A DNA stretch of 63,979 nucleotides from Paramacrobiotus metropolitanus (taxonomy: Eukaryota; Tardigrada; Eutardigrada; Parachela; Macrobiotidae): contig NW_026570517.1 in assembly GCF_019649055.1 (NCBI RefSeq), positions 1-63,979 on the forward strand, given 5' to 3'. Positions 49,860 through 60,242 of this stretch are shown in pieces. The position numbers and the translations under genes are program-made. The notes below the pieces were generated by a model. It did not search any database and was not told the DNA's origin. It was given only the letters and a program-made list of their open reading frames with translations. Numbering within the stretch: position 1 is the stretch's first letter; each line of letters opens with the position of its first letter.

Positions 49860-51107
49860 AAAGTCTGCTTTTAAGAGTTATTCGATGCGCTGAGCACGAG
49901 TCTGCGATCGGTTTGCAAAAAAATTTCACCAGAAAAAGTTACTGTCAGACGTGTCACATTTTCGCCATGTTGTCAGAACTCAATAACTACGTGGTGAAAC
50001 TGCTCCAAAGTCTGCTTTTAAGGGTTATTTCTTGCGCTGAGCACGAATCTGAAATTGGTTTGCAAAAAAATTTAACCAGAAAAGTTACTGTCAGACGTGT
50101 CACATTTTCGCCATGTTGTCAGAACTCAATAACTACGTGGTGAAACTGCTCCAAAGTCTGCTTTTAAGGGTTATTCGATGCGCTGAGCACGAATTTAAAG
50201 TCGGTTTGCAAAAAAAATTTCAACGAAAAAAGTTATGGAAAACTTGCATTTTCACCGGAATTTTTGGATCTCAATAACAACGTGGTGCAACTGCTCAAAA
50301 GTCTGCTTTTAAGGGTTATTTGATGCGCTGAGCACGAATCTGAGATCGGTTTGCAAAAAATTTCACCAGAAAAAGTTACTGTCAGACGTGTCACATTTTC
50401 GCCATGTTGTCAGAACTCAATAACTGCGTGGTGAAACTGCTCCAAAGTCTGCTTTTAAGGGTTATTCGATGCGCTGAGCACGAATCTAAGATCCGTTTGA
50501 AAAAAAATTTCACCAGAAAAAGTTACTGTCAGGCGTGTCACATTTTCGGCATGTTGTCAGAACTCAATAACTACGTGGTGAAACTGCTCCAAAGTCTGCT
50601 TTTAAGGGTTATTTCTTGCGCTGAGCACGAATCTGAAATTGGTTTGCAAAAAACGTTTCACCAGAAAAAGTTACTGTCAGACGTGTCACATTTTCGCCAT
50701 GTTGTCAGAACTCAATAACTACGTGGTGAAACTGCTCCAAAGTCTGCTTTTAAGGGTTATTCAATGCGCTGAGCACGAATTTCAAGTCGGTTTGCAAAAA
50801 AAATTTCACCAGAAAAAGTTACTGTCAGACGTGTCACATTTCCGCCATGTTGTCAGAACTCAATAACCGCGTGGTGAAACTGCTCCAAAGTCTGCTTTTA
50901 AGAGTTATTCGATGCGCTGAGCACGAATCCGAAATTGGTTTGCAAAAAAAGTTTCCCCAGTAAAAGTTACTGTCAGACGTGTCACATTTCCGCCATGTTG
51001 TCAGAACTCAATAACCGCGTGGTGAAACTGCTCCAAAGTCTGCTTTTAAGAGTTATTCGATGCGCTGAGCACGAATTTCAAGTCGGTTTGCAGAAAAAAT
51101 TTCACCA

Positions 51108-54100
51108 AAAAAAGTTATGGAAAACTTGACTATTCACCGGCATTTTTAGATCTCAATAATTACTTGGTGCAACTGCTCAAAAGTCTGCTTTTAAGGGTTA
51201 TTTGATGCGCTGAGCACGAATCTGAGTTCGGTTTGCAAAAAAAATTTCACCAGAAAAAGTTACTGTCAGACGTGTCACATTTTCGCCATGTTGTCAGAAC
51301 TCAATAACTGCGTGGTGAAACTGCTCCAAAGTCTGCTTTTAAGGGTTATTCGATGCGCTGAGCACGAATCTGAGATCCGTTTGAAAAAAAATTTCACCAG
51401 AAAAAGTTACTGTCAGGCGTGTCACATTTTCGGCATGTTGTCAGAACTCAATAACTACGTGGTGAAACTGCTCCAAAGTCTGCTTTTAAGGGTTATTTCT
51501 TGCGCTGAGCACGAATCTGAGATCGGTTTAAAAAAAAATTTCACCAGAAAAAGTTACTGTCAGGCGTGTCACATTTTCGGCATGTTGTCAGAACTCAATA
51601 ACTACGTGGTGAAACTGCTCCAAAGTCTGCTTTTAAGGGTTATTTCTTGCGCTGAGCACGAATCTGAAATTGGTTTGCAAAAAAATTTCACCAGAAAAAG
51701 TTACTGTCAGGCGTGTCACATTTTCGCCATGTTGTCAGAACTCAATAACTACGTGGTGAAACTGCTCCAAAGTCTGCTTTTAAGGGTTAGTCAATGCGCT
51801 GAGCACGAATTGAAAACCAGACAGAAAAAACGCCATCTGACCGGTTTTTGACTCGCTGACAATTAAAAAATGTTTTTTACCAAACCCGCCGATTTTATCT
51901 TTATGAAGCACCAATTCCAAAATTAGCCAAAAAACGTTTTCCTATGCAGAAAAACGCGGGGAATCGGACGCCGCAAAAATCAAACAGAAAAAATGCCATC
52001 TCACCGGTTTTTGACTCTTTGCCATGTAAAAAAATTTCACTAAACCCGCCAATTTTATCTTTATGAAGCACCAATTCCAAAATTAGCCAAAAAACGATTT
52101 CCTATGCACAAAAACGCGGGGAATCGGACGCCGCAAAAACCAGACAGAAAAAACGCCATCTGACTGGTTTTTGACTCGCTGACAATTAAAAAATGTTTTT
52201 TACCAAACCCGCCAATTTTATCTTTATGAAGCACCAATTCCAAAATTAGCCAAAAAACGTTTTCCTATGCAGAAAAACGCCGGGAATCGGACGCCGCAAA
52301 AATCAAACAGAAAAAACGCCATCTCACTGGTTTTTGACTCCCATACAGTTAAAAAAATTTCACCAAACCCGCCAATTTTATCATTATGAAGCACCGATTC
52401 CAAAATTAGCCAAAAAACGTTTTCCTATGCAGAACAACGCGGGAATCGGACACCGCAAAATCAGACAGTATAAATGCCATCTGACCGGTTTTTGACTCGC
52501 TGACAATTAAAAAATGTTTTTTACCAAAGCCGCCAATTTTATCTTTATGAAGCACCAATTCCAAAATTAGCCAAAAAACGTTTTCCTATGCAGAGAAACG
52601 CGGGGAATCGGACGCCGCCAAAATCAGACAGGATAAATGCCATCTCACCGGTTTCGGACTCCCTTACTGGTAAAAAAAGTTTTTTACCAAACCCGGCAAT
52701 TTTATCTATATGAAGCACCAATTCCAAAATTAGCCAAAAAACGTTTTCCTATGCAGGAAAACGCGGGGAATCGGACGCCGCAAAAATCAGACAGGATAAA
52801 TACCATCTCACCGGTTTTTGACTCCCTGACAAGTAAAATAATTTCACCAAACCCGCCAATTTTATCTTTATGAACCACCAATTCCAAAATTAGCCAAAAA
52901 ACGTTTTCCTATGCAGAAAAACGCAGGAAATCGGACGCCGCAAAAATCAAACAGAAAAAACGCCATCTCACCGGTTTTCGACTCCCTGACAGGTAAAAAA
53001 ATTTCACCAAACCCGCCAATTTTATCTTTATGAAGCACCAATTCCAAAATTAGTCAAAAAACGTTTTCCCATGCAGATAAACGCGGTAAATGGGACGCCG
53101 CAAAAATCAGACAGGATAAAAGCCATCTCACCGGTTTTGACTCTGACAGGTAAAAAAAATTTCACCAAACCCGCTAATTTTATCTTTATGAAGCACCGAT
53201 TCCAAAATTAGCCAAAAAACGTCTTCCTATGCAGAAAAACGCGGGAAATCGGACGCCGCAAAAATCAAACAGAAAAAACGCCATCTCACTGGTTTTTGAC
53301 TCCCTTACAGTTAAAAAAATTTCACCAAACCCGCCAATTTTATCATTATGAAGCACCGATTCCAAAATTAGCCAAAAAACGTTTTCCTATGCAGAACAAC
53401 GCGGGGAATCGGACGCCGCAAAAATCAGACAGTATAAATGCCATCTGACCGGTTTTTGACTCGCTGACAATTAAAAATTTTTTTTACCAAAGCCGCCAAT
53501 TTTATCTTTATGAAGCACCAATTCCAAAATTAGCCAAAAAACGTTTTCCTATGCAGAGAAACGCGGGGAATCGGACGCCGCCAAAATCAGACAGGATAAA
53601 TGCCATCTCACCGGTTTCGGACTCCCTTACTGGTAAATAAAGTTTTTTACCAAACCCGGCAATTTTATCTATATGAAGCACCAATTCCAAAATTAGCCAA
53701 AAAACGTTTTCCTATGCAGGAAAACGCGGGAATCGGACGCCGCAAAAATCAGACAGGATAAATACCATCTCACCGGTTTTTGACTCCCTGACAAGTAAAA
53801 TAATTTCACCAAACCCGCCAATTTTATCTTTATGAACCACCAATTCCAAAATTAGCCAAAAAACGTTTTCCTATGCAGAAAAACGCAGGAAATCGGACGC
53901 CGCAAAATCAAACAGAAAAACGCCATCTCACCGGTTTTCGACTCCCTGACAGGTAAAAAAATTTCACCAAACCCGCCAATTTTATCTTTATGAAGCACCA
54001 ATTCCAAAATTAGTCAAAAAACGTTTTCCCATGCAGATAAACGCGGTAAATGGGACGCCGCAAAAATCAGACAGGATAAAAGCCATCTCACCGGTTTTTG

Positions 54101-55718
54101 ACTCCCTGACAGGTAAAAAAATTTCACCAAACCCGCTAATTTTATCTTTATGAAGCACCGATTCCAAAATTAGCCAAAAAACGTCTTCCTATGCAGAAAA
54201 ACGCGGGAAATCGGACGCCGCAAAAATCAAACAGAAAAAACGCCATCTCACTGGTTTTTGACACCCTTACAGATAAAAAAATTTCACCAAACCCGCCAAT
54301 ATTATCTTTATGAAGCACCGATTCCAAAATTAGCCAAAAAACGTCTTTCTATGCAGAAAAACGCGGGAAATCGGACGCCGTAAAAATCAGACAGAAAAAA
54401 CGCCATCTCACCGGTTTTTGACTCGCTGACAATTAAAAATGTTTTTACCAAACCCGCCAATTTTATCTTTATGAAGCACCAATTCCAAAATTAGCCAAAA
54501 AATGTTTCCTATGCAGAAAAACGCGGGGAATCGGACGCCGGAAAAATCAGACTGAATAAACGCCATCTCACTGGTTTTTGACTCCCTTACAGTTAAAAAA
54601 ATTTCACCAAACCTGCCAATTTTATCTTTATGAAGCACCGATTCCAAAATTAGCCAAAAAACGTCTTCCTATGCAGAAAAACGCGGGAAATCGGACGCCG
54701 TAAAAATCAGACAGAAAAAACGACATCTCCCCGGTTTTTGACTCGCTGACAATTAAAAAATGTTTTTTACCAAACCCGCCAATTTTATCTTTATGAAGCA
54801 CCAATTCCAAAATTAGCCAAAAAATGTTTTCCTATGCAGAAAAACGCGGGGAATCGGACGCCGTAAAAATCAGACAGTATAAATGCCATCTCACCGGTTT
54901 TTGACTCACTGACAAGTAAAAAAATTTCACCAAACCCGCCAATTTTATCTTTATGAAGCACCAATTCCAAAATTAGCCAAAAAACGTTTTCCTATGCAAA
55001 AAAACGCGAAGAATCGGACGCCGCAAAAACCAGACAGAAAAAACGCCATCTGACCGGTTTTTGACTCGCTGACAATTAAAAAATGTTTTTCACCAAACCC
55101 GCCAATTTTATCTTTATGAAGCACCAATTCCAAAATTAGCCAAAAAACGTTTTCCTATGCAGAAAAACGCGGGGAATCGGACGCCGCAAAATCAGACAGG
55201 ATAAATACCATCTCACCGGTTTTGACTCCTGACAAGTAAAATAATTTCACCAAACCCGCCAATTTTATCTTTATGAACCACCAATTCCAAAATTAGCCAA
55301 AAAACGTTTTCCTATGCAGGAAATCGGACGCCGCAAAAATCAAACAGAAAAACGCCATCTCACCGGTTTTCGACTCTGACAGGTAAAAAATTTCACCAAA
55401 CCCGCCAATTTTATCTTTATGAAGCACCAATTCCAAAATTAGTCAAAAAACGTTTTCCCATGCAGATAAACGCGGTAAATGGGACGCCGCAAAAATCAGA
55501 CAGGATAAAAGCCATCTCACCGGTTTTTGACTCCCTGACAGGTAAAAAAATTTCACCAAACCCGCTAATTTTATCTTTATGAAGCACCGATTCCAAAATT
55601 AGCCAAAAAACGTCTTCCTATGCAGAAAAACGCGGGAAATCGGACGCCGCAAAAATCAAACAGAAAAAACGCCATCTCACTGGTTTTTGACTCCCTTACA
55701 GTTAAAAAAATTTCACCA
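51108..55718 (+). repeat. Large direct duplication, copy 1
   Basis: This 4.6-kb block contains the last five sat1 units and the first sat2 block. Its rare markers reappear in the same order in copy 2: AATAATTACTTGGTG, CTGAGTTCGG, the sat1-sat2 switch GGTTAGTCAATGCG, CTTTGCCATG and CGCGAAGAATCGG. The spacing is 4611 bases at the left and falls slightly to the right. Confidence 0.85.
51812..55718 (+). repeat. Satellite 2: ~160-bp tandem array, first block
   Basis: A second satellite replaces sat1 inside GAGCACGAATTGAAAACC. The unit is 160-163 bases with landmarks TTTATCTTTATGAAGCACC, AATTCCAAAATTAGCC, CGTTTTCCTATGCAG and GAATCGGACGCCGC. It is not a multiple of three, so minus-strand frames such as 52061-52243 stop once per unit and are not genes. 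Rare marks (TTTTATCATTATGAAG at 52377 and about 53339; GACAAGTAAAATAATTTC) recur at about 962 bases, a six-monomer higher-order period. Two sub-types differ before ACCAAACCCGCC (AAAAAAATTTC or AATGTTTTTT). Confidence 0.95.
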
Positions 55719-56416
55719 AAAAAAGTTATGGAAAACTTGACTATTCACCGGCATTTTTAGATCTCAATAATTACTTGGTGCAACTGCTCAAAAGTCTGCT
55801 TTTAAGGGTTATTTGATGCGCTGAGCACGAATCTGAGTTCGGTTTGCAAAAAAAATTTCACCAGAAAAAGTTACTGTCAGACGTGTCACATTTTCGCCAT
55901 GTTGTCAGAACTCAATAACTGCGTGGTGAAACTGCTCCAAAGTCTGCTTTTAAGGGTTATTCGATGCGCTGAGCACGAATCTGAGATCGGTTTGAAAAAA
56001 AATTTCACCAGAAAAGTTACTGTCAGGCGTGTCACATTTTCGGCATGTTGTCAGAACTCAATAACTACGGTGAAACTGCTCCAAAGTCTGCTTTTAAGGG
56101 TTATTTTGCGCTGAGCACGAATCTGAGATCGGTTTAAAAAAAATTTCACCAGAAAAGTTACTGTCAGGCGTGTCACATTTTCGGCATGTTGTCAGAACTC
56201 AATAACTACGTGGTGAAACTGCTCCAAAGTCTGCTTTAAGGGTTATTTCTTGCGCTGAGCACGAATCTGAAATTATTGGTTTGCAAAAAAATTTCACCAG
56301 AAAAAGTTACTGTCAGACGTGTCACATTTCGCTATGTTGTCAGAACTCAATAACTACGTGGTGAAACTGCTCCAAAGTCTGCTTTTAAGGGTTAGTCAAT
56401 GCGCTGAGCACGAATT
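55719..56416 (+). repeat. Satellite 1 island inside satellite 2
   Basis: Five sat1 monomers, in the same order as those at 51108-51811, including the unique unit with AATAATTACTTGGTG. They owe their place to the 4.6-kb duplication and not to an independent sat1 insertion. Several units have lost bases (AACTACGGTGAAAC for AACTACGTGGTGAAAC; TTATTTTGCGCTG). Confidence 0.9.
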
Positions 56417-59400
56417 GAAAATCAGACAGAAAAACGCCATCTGACCGGTTTTGACTCCTGACAATTAAAAAATGTTTTTACCAAACCCGCCGATTTTATC
56501 TTTATGAAGCACCAATTCCAAAATTAGCCAAAAAACGTTTTCCTATGCAGAAAACGCGGGGAATCGGACGCCGCAAAATCAAACAGAAAAAATGCCATCT
56601 CACCGGTTTTGACTCTTTGCCATGTAAAAAAATTTCACTAAACCCGCCAATTTTATCTTTATGAAGCACCAATTCCAAAATTAGCCAAAAACGATTTCCT
56701 ATGCACAAAAACGCGGGAATCGGACGCCGCAAACCAGACAGAAAAACGCCATCTGACTGGTTTTGACTCGCTGACAATTAAAAATGTTTTTACCAAACCC
56801 GCCAATTTTATCTTTATGAAGCACCAATTCCAAAATTAGCCAAAAACGTTTTCCTATGCAGAAAAACGCCGGGAATCGGACGCCGCAAAATCAAACAGAA
56901 AAAACGCCATCTCACTGGTTTTGACTCCCATACAGTTACAAAAAAATTTCACCAAACCCGCCAATTTTATCATTATGAAGCACCGATTCCAAAATTAGCC
57001 AAAAAACGTTTTCCTATGCAGAACAACGCGGGGAATCGGACACCGCAAAAATCAGACAGTATAAATGCCATCTGACCGGTTTTTGACTCGCTGACAATTA
57101 AAAATTTTTTTTACCAAAGCCGCCAAATTTATCTTTATGAAGCACCAATTCCAAAATTAGCCAAAAAACGTTTTCCTATGCAGAGAAACGCGGGGAATCG
57201 GACGCCGCCAAAATCAGACAGGATAAATGCCATCTCACCGGTTTTGACTCCTTACTGGTAAATAAAGTTTTTACCAAACCCGGCAATTTTATCTTTATGA
57301 AGCACCAATTCCAAAATTAGCCAAAAAACGTTTTCCTATGCAGGAAAACGCGGGAATCGGACGCCGCAAAATCAGACAGGATAAATACCATCTCACCGGT
57401 TTTGACTCTGACAGTAAAATAATTTCACCAAACCCGCCAATTTTATCTTTATGAACCACCAATTCCAAAATTAGCCAAAAAACGTTTTCCTATGCAGAAA
57501 AACGCGGAAATCGGACGCCGCAAAATCAAACAGAAAAACGCCATCTCACCGGTTTTGACTCCTGACAGGTAAAAAAATTTCACCAAACCCGCCAATTTTA
57601 TCTTTATGAAGCACCAATTCCAAAATTAGTCAAAAACGTTTTCCCATGCAGATAAACGCGGTAAATGGACGCCGCAAAAATCAGACAGGATAAAAGCCAT
57701 CTCACCGGTTTTGACTCCTGACAGGTAAAAAAAATTTCACCAAACCCGCTAATTTTATCTTTATGAAGCACCGATTCCAAAATTAGCCAAAAACGTCTTC
57801 CTATGCAGAAAAACGCGGGAAATCGGACGCCGCAAAATCAAACAGAAAAAACGCCATCTCACTGGTTTTGACTCCCTTACAGTTAAAAAATTTCACCAAA
57901 CCCGCCAATTTTATCTTTATGAAGCACCGATTCCAAAATTAGCCAAAAACGTTTTCCTATGCAGAACAACGCGGGAATCGGACGCCGCAAAATCAGACAG
58001 TATAAATGCCATCTGACCGGTTTTGACTCGCTGACAATTAAAAAATTTTTTACCAAAGCCGCCAATTTTATCTTTATGAAGCACCAATTCCAAAATTAGC
58101 CAAAAAACGTTTTCCTATGCAGAAAAACGCGGGAATCGGACGCCGCAAAATCAGACAGGATAAATGCCATCTCACCGGTTTTGACTCCTTACTGGTAAAT
58201 AAAGTTTTTACCAAACCCGCCAATTTTATCTTTATGAAGCACCAATTCCAAAATTAGCCAAAAACGTTTTCCTATGCAGGAAAACGCGGGAATCGGACGC
58301 CGCAAAATCAGACAGGATAAATACCATCTCACCGGTTTTGACTCTGACAAGTAAAATAATTTCACCAAACCCGCCAATTTTATCTTTATGAACCACCAAT
58401 TCCAAAATTAGCCAAAAAACGTTTTCCTATGCAGAAAAACGCGGAAATCGGACGCCGCAAAAATCAAACAGAAAAACGCCATCTCACCGGTTTTGACTCT
58501 GACAGGTAAAAAAAATTTCACCAAACCCGCCAATTTTATCTTTATGAAGCACCAATTCCAAAATTAGTCAAAAAACGTTTTCCTATGCAGATAAACGCGG
58601 TAAATCGGACGCCGCAAAATCAGACAGGATAAAGCCATCTCACCGGTTTTGACTCCTGACAGGTAAAAAATTTCACCAAACCCGCTAATTTTATCTTTAT
58701 GAAGCACCGATTCCAAATTAGCCAAAAAACGTCTTCCTATGCAGAAAAACGCGGGAAATCGGACGCCGCAAAATCAAACAGAAAAACGCCATCTCACTGG
58801 TTTTGACACCCTTACAGATAAAAAATTTCACCAAACCCGCCAATTTTATCTTTATGAAGCACCGATTCCAAAATTAGCCAAAAAACGTTTTCTATGCAGA
58901 AAACGCGGAAATCGGACGCCGTAAAATCAGACAGAAAAACGCCATCTCACCGGTTTTGACTCGCTGACAATTAAAAAATGTTTTTTACCAAACCCGCCAA
59001 TTTTATCTTTATGAAGCACCAATTCCAAAATTAGCCAAAAAATGTTTTCCTATGCAGAAAAACGCGGGGAATCGGACGCCGGAAAAATCAGACTGAATAA
59101 ACGCCATCTCACTGGTTTTGACTCCTTACAAAAAAAAAATTTCACCAAACCCGCCAATTTTATCTTTATGAAGCACCGATTCCAAAATTAGCCAAAAAAC
59201 GTCTTCCTATGCAGAAAAACGCGGGAAATCGGACGCCGTAAAAATCAGACAGAAAAAACGCCATCTCCCGGTTTTGACTCGCTGACAATTAAAAATGTTT
59301 TTACCAAACCCGCCAATTTTATCTTTATGAAGCACCAATTCCAAAATTAGCCAAAAATGTTTTCCTATGCAGAAAAACGCGGGAATCGGACGCCGCAAAA

Positions 59401-60242
59401 TCAGACAGTATAAATGCCATCTCACCGGTTTTGACTCACTGACAAGTAAAAAAATTTCACCAAACCCGCCAATTTTATCTTTATGAAGCACCAATTCCAA
59501 AATTAGCCAAAAAACGTTTTCCTATGCAAAAAACGCGAAGAATCGGACGCCGCAAAATCAGACAGAAAAACGCCATCTGACCGGTTTTGACTCGCTGACA
59601 ATTAAAAATGTTTTTCACCAAACCCGCCAATTTTATCTTTATGAAGCACCAATTCCAAAATTAGCCAAAAACGTTTTCCTATGCAGAAAAACGCGGGAAT
59701 CGGACGCCGCAAAAATCAGACAGGATAAATGCCATCTCACCGGTTTTGACTCTGACAAGTAAAATAATTTCACCAAACCCGCCAATTTTATCTTTATGAA
59801 GCACCAATTCCAAAATTAGCTAAAAAACGTTTTCCTATGCAGAAAACGCGGGAAATCGGACGCCGCAAAATCAAACAGAAAAACGCCATCTCACCGGTTT
59901 TTGACTCTGACAGGTAAAAAAATTTCACCAAACCCGCCAATTTTATCTTTATGAAGCACCAATTCCAAAATTAGCCAAAAAACGTTTTCCCATGCAGAAA
60001 AACGCGGGGAATCGGACGCCGCAAAATCAGACAGGATAAAAGCCATCTCACCGGTTTTGACTCTGACAGGTAAAAAATTTCACCAAACCCGCTAATTTTA
60101 TCTTTATGAAGCACCAATTCCAAAATTAGCCAAAAACGTTTTCCTATGCAGAAAAACGCGGGAAATCGGACGCCGCAAAAATCAAACAGAAAAACGCCAT
60201 CTCACTGGTTTTTGACTCCCTTACAGTTAAAAAATTTCACCA
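55719..60242 (+). repeat. Large direct duplication, copy 2
   Basis: This copy starts inside the motif TTTCACCAAA, where the sat2 of copy 1 switches back to sat1 sequence identical in its rare variants to 51108 onward. It follows copy 1 unit by unit to about 60242. It is nearly 90 bases shorter, mostly through loss of one base in A, T, G or C runs. Confidence 0.8.

Larger units (their letters stand above)
13302..51811 (+). repeat. Satellite 1: 147-bp head-to-tail tandem array
   Basis: About 38.5 kb of one monomer, roughly 260 copies, all in the same orientation with no interruption. The usual unit runs from GAACTCAATAACTACGTGG through TGCGCTGAGCACGAATCTG and GTCAGACGTGTCACATTTTC to TTGTCA and counts to 147 bases; 146- and 148-base units differ mainly in A-runs. 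The array begins abruptly after TTCATGTAAC. Frequent variants are AACTAC, AACTGC or AACCGC; GAAATTGG or GAGATCGG; TTAAGGG or TTAATAG; and a divergent sub-type described separately. 147 is the length of nucleosome core DNA and also 49 codons. The scale and homogeneity suggest centromeric, pericentromeric or subtelomeric satellite, but location is inference. No transposon-like ends are seen. Confidence 0.97.

Noticed and set aside
13302-51811. Tandem repeats as a CRISPR array
   Set aside because: Units are contiguous 147-base monomers with no unique spacers and no cas-like genes; the context is eukaryotic.
13302-51811. Dozens of 60-222 codon frames in sat1 as separate genes
   Set aside because: All are the same 49-aa repeat read in phase; they have no unique sequence, promoter or consistent ends.
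13302-51811. CENP-B box in sat1 (TTCGATGCGCTGAGCA)
   Set aside because: It shares TTCG but lacks the required central A and the CGGG half; no better match was seen in sat2.
13302-51811. Telomere-like TTAAGGGTTA inside each sat1 unit
   Set aside because: It occurs once per monomer, with an extra base, and never as a tandem hexamer.
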